A DNA stretch of 64,000 nt, taken from the NCBI RefSeq assembly GCF_026420145.1, contig NZ_JAPMLV010000001.1:124001-188000 (forward strand), in the 5' to 3' direction. This document shows positions 14,228 to 23,864 of this stretch, in pieces. The DNA comes from Enterobacter pseudoroggenkampii. GTDB taxonomy: Bacteria; Pseudomonadota; Gammaproteobacteria; Enterobacterales; Enterobacteriaceae. How positions within the stretch are numbered: position 1 is the first letter of the stretch; the number at the start of each line of letters is the position of its first letter. Both the position numbers and the translations under genes were made by a program. The notes beneath the pieces were generated by a model. That model was not told the DNA's origin and did no database searches. It saw only the letters and a program-made list of their open reading frames with translations.

Positions 14228-14851
14228 ATGTCATACAGTGGCGAACGAGATAACTTTGCACCCCATATGGCTCTGGTGCCAATGGTTATTGAACAGACCT
14301 CACGTGGTGAGCGATCTTTTGATATCTATTCCCGTCTGCTCAAGGAACGCGTTATCTTTCTGACCGGCCAGGTGGAAGACCACATGGCTAACCTGATCGT
14401 GGCGCAGATGCTGTTTCTGGAAGCGGAAAACCCGGAAAAAGACATTTACCTGTACATCAACTCCCCGGGGGGCGTGATTACAGCGGGGATGTCCATTTAT
14501 GACACCATGCAATTCATCAAGCCAGATGTCAGCACTATCTGTATGGGTCAGGCTGCATCTATGGGCGCGTTCCTGTTAACAGCAGGGGCGAAAGGGAAGC
14601 GTTTCTGCTTGCCAAATTCCCGCGTGATGATTCACCAGCCGCTGGGCGGTTACCAGGGGCAGGCGACGGATATCGAAATCCACGCCCGCGAAATTCTGAA
14701 AGTAAAAGCGCGCATGAATGAACTTATGGCGCAGCATACGGGTCAACCACTCGAGCAGATCGAGCGCGATACCGAGCGCGATCGCTTCCTCTCTGCACCA
14801 GAGGCAGTTGAGTACGGCTTAGTCGACTCCGTGTTGACCCATCGTAATTGA
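14228..14851 (+). CDS. clpP: ClpP, ATP-dependent Clp protease proteolytic subunit
   Basis: A serine peptidase of 207 residues that forms a double heptamer and degrades substrates fed by ClpX or ClpA. The catalytic triad is visible: Ser111 in GQAASMGAF, His136 in [10 protein letters not shown] and Asp185 in DTERD. A short N-terminal propeptide precedes the mature region, as in E. coli. The start follows CAGGAGACGGAA. Upstream is a heat-shock-type promoter; clpX follows 126 nt downstream in the same direction and can be expressed with it. Confidence 0.98.
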   Translation: MSYSGERDNFAPHMALVPMVIEQTSRGERSFDIYSRLLKERVIFLTGQVEDHMANLIVAQMLFLEAENPEKDIYLYINSPGGVITAGMSIYDTMQFIKPDVSTICMGQAASMGAFLLTAGAKGKRFCLPNSRVMIHQPLGGYQGQATDIEIHAREILKVKARMNELMAQHTGQPLEQIERDTERDRFLSAPEAVEYGLVDSVLTHRN

Positions 14852-14977
14852 TGCCCGCGACGCGAGTGTGCCGCTATACTAAGGTAGGGCGGCACGCTGC
14901 TTATTGCAGCTTGCGTCTTAGATTGGCATTTGCGTCGTCATGTGCGGCACAAAGAACTTAAAAAGAGGTTTGGACTC

Positions 14978-16252
14978 ATGACAGATAAACGCAAAGATGG
15001 TTCGGGCAAACTGCTGTACTGCTCTTTTTGCGGCAAAAGCCAGCATGAAGTGCGTAAACTGATTGCCGGGCCGTCCGTGTATATCTGCGACGAATGTGTC
15101 GATTTATGTAACGACATCATTCGCGAAGAGATTAAAGAAGTCGCACCGCACCGTGAGCGCAGCGCGCTGCCAACGCCGCATGAAATTCGTCATCACCTTG
15201 ACGACTACGTCATCGGACAGGAGCAGGCCAAGAAAGTGCTGGCGGTAGCGGTCTATAACCACTACAAACGTCTGCGTAACGGCGACACCAGCAATGGCGT
15301 AGAACTGGGTAAAAGTAACATTCTGCTGATCGGCCCAACCGGTTCCGGTAAAACGCTGCTGGCTGAAACCCTGGCGCGTCTGCTTGATGTTCCGTTCACG
15401 ATGGCGGATGCCACCACCCTGACCGAGGCCGGTTATGTGGGTGAGGATGTCGAAAACATCATCCAGAAACTGCTGCAGAAATGTGATTACGACGTACAGA
15501 AAGCCCAGCGCGGGATTGTTTACATCGATGAGATCGACAAGATCTCCCGTAAATCCGACAACCCGTCCATTACCCGTGACGTATCGGGTGAAGGCGTACA
15601 GCAGGCACTGCTGAAGCTGATCGAAGGTACGGTTGCCGCTGTTCCGCCACAGGGTGGTCGTAAACATCCTCAGCAGGAGTTCCTGCAGGTTGATACCTCC
15701 AAGATCCTGTTCATCTGTGGCGGTGCGTTTGCTGGTCTGGATAAAGTCATCTCCCACCGTGTTGAAACCGGCTCCGGCATTGGTTTTGGCGCAACGGTGA
15801 AATCGACGTCCGAAAAACCAAACGAAGGTGAACTGCTGTCTCAGGTTGAACCAGAAGATCTGATCAAATTCGGTCTGATCCCTGAATTCATCGGCCGTCT
15901 GCCGGTTGTGGCAACGCTGAATGAGCTGAGTGAAGACGCGCTGATCCAGATCCTGAAAGAGCCAAAAAATGCGCTGACCAAGCAGTATCAGGCGCTGTTC
16001 AATCTGGAAGGCGTTGACCTGGAATTCCGCGACGAAGCGCTGGATGCCATTGCCAAGAAAGCGATGATCCGTAAAACCGGTGCCCGTGGCCTGCGTTCTA
16101 TCGTTGAAGCGGCACTGCTCGACACCATGTACGATCTGCCATCGATGGAAGACGTGGAGAAAGTGGTGATTGACGAGTCCGTCATCAGCGGTCAAACCAA
16201 GCCGCTGCTGATTTACGGCAAACCGGAAGCACAGCAGGCATCTGGCGAATAA
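14978..16252 (+). CDS. clpX: ClpX, ATP-dependent unfoldase of ClpXP
   Basis: A 424-residue AAA+ hexameric unfoldase. The N-terminal zinc-binding domain carries LLYCSFCGK and [10 protein letters not shown] (four zinc cysteines). Walker A is GPTGSGKT, Walker B is IVYIDEIDK, the pore loop is GYVGED and the ClpP-contacting loop is near IGFGATVKS. The start at 14978 ([11 protein letters not shown]) has AAGAGG upstream; the frame is open 16 codons further, without family match. It completes the clpPX operon and is followed by a terminator and lon. Confidence 0.98.
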   Translation: MTDKRKDGSGKLLYCSFCGKSQHEVRKLIAGPSVYICDECVDLCNDIIREEIKEVAPHRERSALPTPHEIRHHLDDYVIGQEQAKKVLAVAVYNHYKRLRNGDTSNGVELGKSNILLIGPTGSGKTLLAETLARLLDVPFTMADATTLTEAGYVGEDVENIIQKLLQKCDYDVQKAQRGIVYIDEIDKISRKSDNPSITRDVSGEGVQQALLKLIEGTVAAVPPQGGRKHPQQEFLQVDTSKILFICGGAFAGLDKVISHRVETGSGIGFGATVKSTSEKPNEGELLSQVEPEDLIKFGLIPEFIGRLPVVATLNELSEDALIQILKEPKNALTKQYQALFNLEGVDLEFRDEALDAIAKKAMIRKTGARGLRSIVEAALLDTMYDLPSMEDVEKVVIDESVISGQTKPLLIYGKPEAQQASGE

Positions 16253-16281
16253 TTCACCAAATCATACAAGCAGTTAATCAA

Positions 16282-16317
16282 AAAGGGGGGATTTTATCTC
16301 CCCTTTACTTTTTCCGT
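16282..16317 (+). terminator. clpX terminator
   Basis: AAAGGGGGGA-ttttat-CTCCCCTTTACTTTTT: G/C-rich stem with T-rich tail, 30 nt after clpX. Confidence 0.8.
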
Positions 16318-16326
16318 ATTCATAGC

Positions 16327-16355
16327 GTTGAATGTGTGGCAAACATCCCCATATA
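16327..16355 (+). promoter_or_regulatory. Heat-shock (sigma-32-type) promoter of lon
   Basis: GTTGAA at 16327-16332, 14 nt, then CCCCATATA from 16347: a near-consensus sigma-32 promoter about 80 nt before the lon ATG. lon is a classic heat-shock gene. Confidence 0.75.
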
Positions 16356-16434
16356 CTGGATACATGTTAATGGTTATGTGAAGCACAGTGACATGACCAG
16401 CTTACCTGGCGGACACTAACTAAGAGAGAGCTCT

Positions 16435-18789
16435 ATGAATCCTGAGCGTTCTGAACGCATTGAAATCCCCGTATTGCCGTTGCGCGATGTGGTGGTTTAT
16501 CCGCACATGGTCATACCCTTATTTGTAGGGCGGGAAAAATCTATCCGTTGCCTCGAAGCCGCTATGGATCATGATAAAAAAATCATGCTGGTGGCGCAGA
16601 AAGAAGCATCAACGGATGAGCCGGGTGTAAACGATCTTTTCACCGTCGGGACCGTGGCCTCCATTTTGCAGATGCTGAAGCTGCCTGACGGCACCGTGAA
16701 GGTGCTGGTAGAAGGGCTGCAGCGTGCGCGTATTACCACTCTGTCAGACGACGGCGAGCACTTCTCTGCGAAGGCAGAGTACCTTGATTCGCCTGAGCTT
16801 GATGAGCGCGAGCAGGAAGTGCTGGTGCGCACCGCGATTAGCCAGTTTGAAGGCTATATCAAGCTGAACAAGAAAATCCCACCAGAAGTGCTGACGTCGC
16901 TGAACAGCATCGACGATCCTGCGCGTCTGGCGGACACCATCGCTGCCCATATGCCGCTGAAGCTGGCTGACAAACAGTCCGTGCTGGAAATGTCCGACGT
17001 TAACGAACGTCTGGAATACCTGATGGCGATGATGGAGTCCGAAATCGATCTGCTGCAGGTTGAGAAGCGCATTCGCAACCGCGTGAAAAAGCAGATGGAG
17101 AAATCCCAGCGTGAGTACTATCTGAATGAGCAAATGAAGGCCATTCAGAAAGAGCTGGGCGAGATGGATGACGCGCCGGACGAAAACGAAGCGCTGAAGC
17201 GTAAGATCGACGCGGCGAAGATGCCGAAAGAGGCGAAAGAGAAAGCCGAAGCAGAACTGCAGAAGCTGAAAATGATGTCTCCAATGTCGGCTGAAGCGAC
17301 CGTTGTACGCGGCTACATTGAGTGGATGGTGCAGGTTCCGTGGAACGCCCGCAGCAAGGTCAAAAAAGACCTGCGTCAGGCGCAGGAAATCCTGGATACC
17401 GACCACTACGGCCTGGAACGCGTGAAAGACCGCATTCTTGAGTACCTCGCGGTACAGAGCCGTGTAAACAAAATCAAAGGCCCAATTCTGTGCCTGGTAG
17501 GGCCGCCGGGGGTGGGTAAAACCTCTCTGGGTCAGTCCATCGCCAAAGCGACCGGACGTAAGTATATCCGTATGGCGCTGGGTGGCGTACGCGATGAGGC
17601 GGAAATCCGCGGTCACCGCCGTACCTACATCGGTTCTATGCCGGGTAAACTGATCCAGAAGATGGCGAAAGTGGGGGTTAAAAACCCGCTGTTCCTGCTC
17701 GATGAGATCGATAAGATGTCGTCGGACATGCGTGGCGACCCTGCGTCTGCACTGCTGGAAGTGCTTGATCCAGAACAGAACGTGGCGTTCAGCGATCACT
17801 ACCTGGAAGTGGACTACGACCTGAGCGATGTGATGTTCGTGGCGACCTCCAACTCCATGAACATTCCGGCCCCGCTGCTGGACCGTATGGAAGTGATCCG
17901 TCTCTCCGGTTATACCGAAGATGAGAAGCTGAACATTGCTAAGCAGCACCTGCTGCCGAAACAGATCGAGCGTAACGCGCTGAAAGCCAACGAGCTGACC
18001 GTCGAGGACAGCGCGATTATCGGCATCATTCGCTACTACACCCGTGAAGCGGGCGTGCGTAGCCTTGAGCGTGAAATCTCTAAACTGTGTCGTAAAGCGG
18101 TGAAACAGCTGCTGCTGGATAAGAGCCTGAAACACATTGTGATTAACGGCGACAATCTGCATGCGTACCTGGGCGTCCAGCGCTTCGACTACGGTCGCGC
18201 GGACAACGAAAACCGCGTTGGTCAGGTGACTGGCCTGGCATGGACGGAAGTGGGTGGCGATCTGCTGACCATCGAAACCGCCTGTGTGCCAGGTAAAGGT
18301 AAACTGACCTACACCGGCTCGCTGGGTGAAGTGATGCAGGAGTCCATCCAGGCGGCGTTGACCGTGGTTCGTGCGCGTGCAGAGAAACTGGGTATCAACC
18401 CTGATTTCTACGAAAAACGCGACATCCACGTGCACGTACCTGAAGGGGCGACGCCGAAAGATGGTCCAAGCGCGGGTATTGCCATGTGTACCGCTCTGGT
18501 TTCCTGTTTGACAGGGAACCCGGTGCGTGCTGATGTGGCAATGACCGGTGAAATCACGCTGCGTGGTCAGGTTCTGCCGATTGGTGGTTTAAAAGAAAAA
18601 CTGCTGGCGGCGCACCGCGGTGGGATCAAAACCGTATTGATCCCTTACGAAAATAAACGCGATCTGGAAGAGATTCCGGACAACGTGATTGCCGATCTGC
18701 AGATTCATCCTGTTAAGCGAATTGAGGAAGTTCTCAGTCTCGCACTGCAGAATGAACCCTCCGGAATGCAGGTTGTAACCGCAAAATAG
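16435..18789 (+). CDS. lon: Lon ATP-dependent protease
   Basis: A 784-residue cytoplasmic AAA+ protease, identical in length to E. coli Lon, that degrades misfolded proteins and regulators such as SulA, RcsA and antitoxins. The N-terminal substrate-binding LON domain is followed by a coiled-coil region rich in Lys/Glu (about 190-270), the ATPase module with Walker [12 protein letters not shown] and Walker [11 protein letters not shown], and the C-terminal Ser-Lys protease domain with GPSAGIA (Ser679) and the lysine in [10 protein letters not shown] (Lys722). A ribosome site AAGAGAGAGC precedes the ATG. Confidence 0.98.
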   Translation: MNPERSERIEIPVLPLRDVVVYPHMVIPLFVGREKSIRCLEAAMDHDKKIMLVAQKEASTDEPGVNDLFTVGTVASILQMLKLPDGTVKVLVEGLQRARITTLSDDGEHFSAKAEYLDSPELDEREQEVLVRTAISQFEGYIKLNKKIPPEVLTSLNSIDDPARLADTIAAHMPLKLADKQSVLEMSDVNERLEYLMAMMESEIDLLQVEKRIRNRVKKQMEKSQREYYLNEQMKAIQKELGEMDDAPDENEALKRKIDAAKMPKEAKEKAEAELQKLKMMSPMSAEATVVRGYIEWMVQVPWNARSKVKKDLRQAQEILDTDHYGLERVKDRILEYLAVQSRVNKIKGPILCLVGPPGVGKTSLGQSIAKATGRKYIRMALGGVRDEAEIRGHRRTYIGSMPGKLIQKMAKVGVKNPLFLLDEIDKMSSDMRGDPASALLEVLDPEQNVAFSDHYLEVDYDLSDVMFVATSNSMNIPAPLLDRMEVIRLSGYTEDEKLNIAKQHLLPKQIERNALKANELTVEDSAIIGIIRYYTREAGVRSLEREISKLCRKAVKQLLLDKSLKHIVINGDNLHAYLGVQRFDYGRADNENRVGQVTGLAWTEVGGDLLTIETACVPGKGKLTYTGSLGEVMQESIQAALTVVRARAEKLGINPDFYEKRDIHVHVPEGATPKDGPSAGIAMCTALVSCLTGNPVRADVAMTGEITLRGQVLPIGGLKEKLLAAHRGGIKTVLIPYENKRDLEEIPDNVIADLQIHPVKRIEEVLSLALQNEPSGMQVVTAK

Positions 18790-18819
18790 TGACCTCGCGC
18801 AAAGAGCGTCAATAAAAAC

Positions 18820-18859
18820 AAGGCTGGTAAGTCATTTCGCACTTGCCAGCCTTTTTTTG
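18820..18859 (+). terminator. lon terminator
   Basis: AAGGCTGGTAAGT-catttcgc-ACTTGCCAGCCTTTTTTTG: long stem with seven T residues, 30 nt past lon. Confidence 0.93.
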
Positions 18860-18999
18860 TATAGCTAATTTAGATTGCTGATTAGGTCAGCCATCAACAA
18901 CGGGTGTTGTAAGGTCATGGCAGGCCTGATATAACTGCTGCGCGGTCGCGTTGTGAAGGATTCAGGCGCGATATAAATTATAAAGAGAGGAAGAGAACA

Positions 19000-19272
19000 G
19001 TGAATAAATCTCAACTGATTGACAAAATTGCTGCTGGTGCTGATATTTCTAAAGCTGCAGCTGGACGTGCCTTAGATGCATTAATTGCTTCTGTTACTGA
19101 ATCTCTGCAGGCTGGGGACGACGTTGCACTGGTAGGCTTCGGTACTTTTGCTGTTAAAGAGCGTGCTGCCCGTACTGGCCGCAACCCTCAGACCGGTAAA
19201 GAGATCACCATTGCTGCTGCTAAAGTGCCGGGTTTCCGTGCAGGTAAAGCGCTGAAAGACGCAGTAAACTGA
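19000..19272 (+). CDS. hupB: HU-beta, DNA-binding nucleoid protein
   Basis: A 90-residue HU/IHF family protein, the beta subunit of HU, which bends and compacts DNA. The start codon is GTG at 19000, with AAAGAGAGGAAGAG upstream; the E. coli protein begins [27 protein letters not shown] in the same way. The beta-arm region holds the conserved [21 protein letters not shown] with the intercalating proline. It has a dedicated terminator and a long upstream promoter region after lon. Confidence 0.97.
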   Translation: MNKSQLIDKIAAGADISKAAAGRALDALIASVTESLQAGDDVALVGFGTFAVKERAARTGRNPQTGKEITIAAAKVPGFRAGKALKDAVN

Positions 19273-19307
19273 TTGCTTTCCCGTTTCAGGGAAGCCGGAA
19301 AGTACAA

Positions 19308-19335
19308 GGGCGCATCATTTGATGTGCCTTTTTTG
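19308..19335 (+). terminator. hupB terminator
   Basis: GGGCGCATCA-tt-TGATGTGCCTTTTTTG: imperfect stem followed by six T residues, 36 nt after hupB. Confidence 0.8.
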
Positions 19336-19484
19336 TTTGTCCAGACCTGATTTGTGCGAGTTTATGCGAGTTGTGGGCTGACAATCGCCCCGTTTTCTTG
19401 TCACAATACACCTTCACGCGCGACGGGCAGGATTTTCCGTCAGCGTCAGGTAACCAGTCACCTACAGCGGAGTGTTGTTACACC

Positions 19485-21356
19485 ATGATGGACAGCTTAC
19501 GCACGGCTGCTAACAGTCTCGTGCTCAAGATTATTTTCGGTATCATTATCGTGTCGTTCATATTGACCGGCGTGAGCAGTTACCTTATTGGCGGTGGCGC
19601 AAACTATGCCGCAAAAGTGAATGGCCAGGAGATCAGCCGTGGTCAGTTCGAGAATGCTTTTGCCGGTGAACGTAACCGTATGCAGCAACAGCTGGGCGAC
19701 CAATTCTCTGAACTGGCGGCGAACGAAGGGTACATGAAGACCCTGCGCCAACAGACACTGAACCGTCTTATCGACGAAGCGCTTCTGGATCAGTATGCCA
19801 AAAAACTGGGCCTTGGCATCAGCGATGAGCAGGTGAAAAAAGCCATCTTCTCCACCCAGGCTTTCCAGTCTAACGGTAAATTCGACAACGCGCGTTATAA
19901 CAGCATCGTCAACCAGATGGGCATGACGGCAGATCAGTACGCGCAGGCTCTGCGTAATCAGCTGACCACCCAGCAGCTCATCAATGCCGTTGTGGGCACC
20001 GATTTCATGCTCAAAGGTGAAACGGAAGAACTGGCCGCGCTGGTGGCGCAGCAGCGCGTTGTACGCGAAGCGACTATTGATGTGAACGCCCTGGCGGCGA
20101 AACAGCAGGTGAGCGACGCTGACGTTAACGCTTACTACGAGCAGAACAAGAATTCCTTTGTTTCTCCAGAGCAGTTCCGTGTGAGCTACATCAAGCTGGA
20201 TGCTGCCGCGCTGCAGGAAACCGCGTCTGATGCGGAAATCCAGTCTTACTACGACCAGCATCAGGATCAGTTCACTCAGCCGCAGCGTAACCGCTACAGC
20301 GTGATTCAGACGAAGACCGAGGCTGATGCCAAAGCGGTACTGGAAGAGCTGAATAAAGGCGCTGATTTCGCGACCGTTGCGAAAGCGAAATCCACCGACA
20401 TTATCTCTGCGAAAAACGGCGGTGATATGGGATGGCTGGAAGACGCGACCACACCGGATGAGCTGAAAAATGCCGGTCTGAAAGATAAAGGTCAACTTTC
20501 TGGCGTCATTAAGTCTTCCGTTGGTTTCCTGGTCGTGCGTCTGGACGACATCACCGCGGCGAAAACCAAGCCTCTGGCTGAGGTTCGCGACGATATCGCG
20601 GCGAAAGTGAAACAGGAAAAAGCGCTGGATGCCTACTACGCGCTGCAGCAGAAGGTGAGCGATGCTGCCAGCAACGACAACGAATCTCTGGCGGGTGCTG
20701 AGCAGGCGGCGGGTGTGAAGGCGGTTGAGACGGGCTGGTTTGGTCGTGACAACCTGCCGGAAGAGCTGAACTTTAAACCGGTTTCCGATGCCATCTTCAA
20801 TGGTGGTCTGGTGGGTGAGAACGGCACGCCGGGCAGTAACTCTGACATCATTACCGTCGACGGCGATCGTGCGTTTGTGTTGCGCGTCAGCGAGCACAAG
20901 CCAGAAGCGGTCAAACCGCTGGCGGACGTGAAGGATCAGGTCGTTGCCCAGGTTAAGCACAACAAAGCGGAACAGCAGGCGAAACTGGATGCTGAAAAGA
21001 TTCTGTCTGATTTGAAAGCGGGTAAAGAAGACGCGCTGAAAGCGGCTGGCCTGAGCTTCGGTGAAGCGAAAACGCTGAGCCGTACCGGCCAGGACCCAAT
21101 CAGCCAGGCCGCGTTTGGTCTGACTCTGCCTGCGAAGGACAAGCCAAGCTTCGGTACCACCACCGATGCGCAGGGTAACGTCGTTCTGCTGGCGCTGGAT
21201 GAAGTGAAAGCCGGCACCCTGCCAGACGCGCAGAAGAAAGCGATGGTTCAGGGGATTACCCAGAACAATGCTCAGATTGCCTTCGAAGCCATGATGAGCA
21301 ACCTGCGTAAAGAAGCCAAAATCAAGCTGGGTGATGTGATGACTCAGCAGCAGTAA
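19485..21356 (+). CDS. ppiD: PpiD, inner-membrane-anchored periplasmic chaperone
   Basis: A 623-residue SurA/parvulin-type periplasmic folding factor linked to the Sec translocon together with YfgM. One N-terminal membrane anchor (VLKIIFGIIIVSFILTGVSS) is followed by a SurA_N-like chaperone domain, a parvulin domain at about 265-355 (YSVIQTKTEADAKAV, GGDMGWLED, VIKSSVGFLVVRLD) and a C-terminal chaperone region. The parvulin domain of E. coli PpiD lacks measurable isomerase activity. The start MMDSLRTAAN at 19485 matches the family; the frame is open 38 codons further upstream. Confidence 0.96.
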   Translation: MMDSLRTAANSLVLKIIFGIIIVSFILTGVSSYLIGGGANYAAKVNGQEISRGQFENAFAGERNRMQQQLGDQFSELAANEGYMKTLRQQTLNRLIDEALLDQYAKKLGLGISDEQVKKAIFSTQAFQSNGKFDNARYNSIVNQMGMTADQYAQALRNQLTTQQLINAVVGTDFMLKGETEELAALVAQQRVVREATIDVNALAAKQQVSDADVNAYYEQNKNSFVSPEQFRVSYIKLDAAALQETASDAEIQSYYDQHQDQFTQPQRNRYSVIQTKTEADAKAVLEELNKGADFATVAKAKSTDIISAKNGGDMGWLEDATTPDELKNAGLKDKGQLSGVIKSSVGFLVVRLDDITAAKTKPLAEVRDDIAAKVKQEKALDAYYALQQKVSDAASNDNESLAGAEQAAGVKAVETGWFGRDNLPEELNFKPVSDAIFNGGLVGENGTPGSNSDIITVDGDRAFVLRVSEHKPEAVKPLADVKDQVVAQVKHNKAEQQAKLDAEKILSDLKAGKEDALKAAGLSFGEAKTLSRTGQDPISQAAFGLTLPAKDKPSFGTTTDAQGNVVLLALDEVKAGTLPDAQKKAMVQGITQNNAQIAFEAMMSNLRKEAKIKLGDVMTQQQ

Positions 21357-21384
21357 TTACGTGTCTGCTCGCAGATTTTCGTAA

Positions 21385-21885
<501 letters not shown>

Positions 21886-21897
21886 TTACGCAATTTC

Positions 21898-21952
21898 TTG
21901 CACTGCGGCAAAATTTTGCCAGGATAAAGAGGTCATACCAGTTATGACCTCT
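21898..21952 (+). promoter_or_regulatory. fadM promoter region with FadR-like site and two palindromes
   Basis: TTGCAC at 21898 and a weak -10 near AGGATAAAG (21921-21929). Between them is the 14-bp perfect palindrome GGCAAAATTTTGCC (21907-21920). Next comes AGAGGTCATA-ccagt-TATGACCTCT (21928-21952) with 10-bp perfect arms; its left part, AGAGGTCATACCAGTT, resembles the FadR operator core GGTCNGACCAGTT. E. coli fadM is repressed by FadR, so this is a reasonable operator candidate. Confidence 0.6.
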
Positions 21953-21984
21953 CATCCTACAATAACAGTAAAGGCAATTGCGCT

Positions 21985-22383
21985 ATGCAGACAAAAATCA
22001 AAGTACGCGGTTTTCATCTCGACGTTTACCAGCATGTGAACAACGCTCGCTATCTTGAGTTTCTTGAAGAAGCGCGCTGGGACGGGCTGGAAAATAGCGA
22101 AAGTTTTCAGTGGCTGACCGCGCACAACATCGCGTTTGTGGTCGTCAATATCAATATCAACTACCGGCGTCCGGCCGTGCTGGGCGATGTGCTCACGGTG
22201 ACCAGCCAGGTGCAGCAGATCAACGGCAAAAGCGGGGTGCTAAGCCAGGTGGTGACGCTCGATCCTGAAGGGCAGGTGGTGGCTGATGCGCTGATTACTT
22301 TTGTCTGTATCGATCTGAAAACGCAGAAAGCGCTGCCGCTGGAAGGGGAACTGCGGGAAAAGCTGGAGTTGATGATCGCGTAG
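21985..22383 (+). CDS. fadM: FadM, long-chain acyl-CoA thioesterase III
   Basis: A 132-residue hot-dog fold thioesterase, formerly YbaW, which hydrolyses long-chain acyl-CoA (3,5-tetradecadienoyl-CoA in E. coli) formed during oleate beta-oxidation. The hot-dog signature is near the N-terminus: FHLDVYQHVNNARYLEFLEE, with the catalytic Asp at the start of the DVYQHVNN block. Length matches E. coli. The ATG at 21985 follows a FadR-like palindromic region. Downstream, where E. coli has queC directly, an extra toxin-antitoxin pair is inserted. Confidence 0.95.
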   Translation: MQTKIKVRGFHLDVYQHVNNARYLEFLEEARWDGLENSESFQWLTAHNIAFVVVNININYRRPAVLGDVLTVTSQVQQINGKSGVLSQVVTLDPEGQVVADALITFVCIDLKTQKALPLEGELREKLELMIA

Positions 22384-22386
22384 GAA

Positions 22387-22408
22387 TTTGTCTTTTATAA
22401 AAGACAAA
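22387..22408. promoter_or_regulatory. 22-bp perfect palindrome before toxin-antitoxin genes
   Basis: Arms TTTGTCTTTTA and TAAAAGACAAA join without spacer. It lies 3 nt after the fadM stop and 22 nt before the toxin ATG. It could be an autoregulatory operator of the downstream module, or a hairpin ending fadM transcription (GGGTTTTT follows). Both are inference. Confidence 0.65.
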
Positions 22409-22430
22409 AGGGTTTTTCAGGGATAGAATA

Positions 22431-22784
22431 ATGGACAGGGACTACGTTGTTGAACGTTACCGGACCCGTGACGGAAAAGTGCCGTTTGAAGAGTGGGTAG
22501 CCAGAATGAATCGAAAGGATCCGGATATGGTTTTCCGGATCCTTATGCGGATTAACCGTGCGATAAAACGTAATTTTGGCGATTACAGGTATCTCAGGGA
22601 AGGTGTTTGGGAGATGCGAGTCGACAGTGGCCCCGGCTACAGAATCTATTTTTCAGTAGAGAATCGGCAGGTTTTATTGTTACTGATCGGTGGTGACAAA
22701 AAGAGCCAAAAAGCAGATATCCAACTGGCAGTAGATTACTGGAAAGATCATCAAACAAAAGGACATTCCAATGAGTGCCGCTGA
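22431..22784 (+). CDS. RelE/ParE-superfamily (HigB-like) toxin of a type II TA module
   Basis: A 117-residue protein of the phage-derived Gp49-like/HigB group (addiction module killer protein). Features are the opening YVVERYRTRDGKVPFEEWV, the basic helix RILMRINRAIKRNFGD, and the strand motif VWEMRVDSGPGYRIYF followed by LLLIGGDKKSQKADIQLA, which is diagnostic for this family. Such toxins usually cleave mRNA on the ribosome. It overlaps the antitoxin gene by 14 nt, with the toxin first, as in higBA. The pair is absent from the E. coli fadM-queC interval, so it is probably a horizontally gained islet. Activity and exact subfamily are not proven. Confidence 0.88.
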   Translation: MDRDYVVERYRTRDGKVPFEEWVARMNRKDPDMVFRILMRINRAIKRNFGDYRYLREGVWEMRVDSGPGYRIYFSVENRQVLLLLIGGDKKSQKADIQLAVDYWKDHQTKGHSNECR

Positions 22785-23100
22785 ACGAAAATATTCGAGC
22801 TCCGTTAACCACCATGATGCTGTTGTGAAAATGCTGCGAGAGAATCCTTCCTACGCTCAGCGTTATCTGCAAACGGCCCTGGAAGAGATCTATGAAGACC
22901 AGGGGATCCCTGCTTATCTCATTGCACTCCGTCAGGTCATCGAAGCGCGAGGCGGTATCGGAGAAATTTCTACCAAAGCAGGTCTGTCCCGCCAGCAGCT
23001 ATACCGAACCTTATCAGACAACGGCAACCCAACGCTGACAACGCTGATGAAAGTCACCCGTGCTGCCGGTGTGAAACTGTTCGACAGCACGGTCAAATAG
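22771..23100 (+). CDS. HTH-domain antitoxin partner of the HigB-like toxin
   Basis: A 109-residue protein of the addiction-module antidote family. An N-terminal part (AAERKYSSSVNHHDAVVKML) probably contacts the toxin. The C-terminal helix-turn-helix reads GGIGEISTKAGLSRQQLYRTL followed by PTLTTLMKVTRAAG, typical of Xre/HigA-like repressors. The ATG at 22771 lies within the toxin gene, with AAAAGGA upstream, so the genes are translationally coupled. It probably binds the palindrome at 22387-22408 to autoregulate the pair (inference). It ends 2 nt from the convergent queC stop. Confidence 0.88.
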   Translation: MSAAERKYSSSVNHHDAVVKMLRENPSYAQRYLQTALEEIYEDQGIPAYLIALRQVIEARGGIGEISTKAGLSRQQLYRTLSDNGNPTLTTLMKVTRAAGVKLFDSTVK

Positions 23101-23102
23101 CC

Positions 23103-23798
23103 CTATTTAAGCCCGGTCTTTTTCTGCATCGCGGCCATCACGCCGACTTTATCGGCAAGATAGTGGTTCAGCCCGTTAGCGCGAAGATTACAGGCCGCGC
23201 ACTGGCCGCAACCGTCGCCTTTGATACCGTTATAGCAGGTAAGCGTTTCGCTGCGAACAAGGTCCAGCTTGCCCCAGTAGTCCGCCAGCGCCCAAGTTTC
23301 TGCTTTATCCAGCCACATGAGCGGGGTTTCAAAGCGCGTCTCTTTCGCCATCCCCAGATTGACGGCGTGGTTTAACGCTTTCACGAACTCATCACGACAG
23401 TCCGGGTAGCCGGAGAAGTCGGTCTCGCACACGCCCGTGATCACCGCTTCGGCTTTTACCTGGTAGGCGTAGATCGCCGTCAGGGTCAGGAAGAGGATAT
23501 TACGACCCGGAACGAAGGTATTCGGAATGCCGCTGGCATCGGGTTCGTAGTCCGGGACGGGAATACTGTCCCGGGTGAGGCTGCTTACGGCCAGTTCATT
23601 TAACAGCGTAACGTCCAGCACCTTGTGCGCGCGTGCGCCCAGTTTCAGGGCAAGTTCACGGGCAACGTCGATTTCAGCGCGATGACGCTGACCATAATCG
23701 AAAGTCACACAGTGAACTTCATCGTACTGATGAAGAGCCTGAACCAGGCAGGTAGTAGAGTCTTGTCCTCCGCTGAATACGACGACGGCACGTTTCAT
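23103..23798 (-). CDS. queC: QueC, 7-cyano-7-deazaguanine (preQ0) synthase
   Basis: A 231-residue PP-loop ATPase that converts 7-carboxy-7-deazaguanine plus ammonia to preQ0 in queuosine synthesis. The PP-loop is SGGQDST at residues 9-15. The zinc site consists of C188, C197, C200 and C203 in [32 protein letters not shown] substrate-site residues are present ([19 protein letters not shown]). Length matches E. coli. It is convergent with the antitoxin gene across only 2 nt, which marks the insertion point of the TA islet. Confidence 0.97.
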   Translation of the reverse strand: MKRAVVVFSGGQDSTTCLVQALHQYDEVHCVTFDYGQRHRAEIDVARELALKLGARAHKVLDVTLLNELAVSSLTRDSIPVPDYEPDASGIPNTFVPGRNILFLTLTAIYAYQVKAEAVITGVCETDFSGYPDCRDEFVKALNHAVNLGMAKETRFETPLMWLDKAETWALADYWGKLDLVRSETLTCYNGIKGDGCGQCAACNLRANGLNHYLADKVGVMAAMQKKTGLK

Positions 23799-23864
23799 AA
23801 ATCATCTCGACTGTTACGGTAAAAACGTTATGTTACCGTCAGACCACGACGGCGACCAGCTTCT

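Noticed and set aside
15104-16195. 363-codon open frame antisense to clpX
   Set aside because: Antisense shadow; clpX is unmistakable.
16744-18435. 563-codon open frame antisense to lon
   Set aside because: Shadow of lon codon bias; no ribosome site, low-complexity His/Gln/Arg/Phe composition, no family match.
19497-20960. 487-codon open frame antisense to ppiD
   Set aside because: Antisense shadow without start signals or family similarity.
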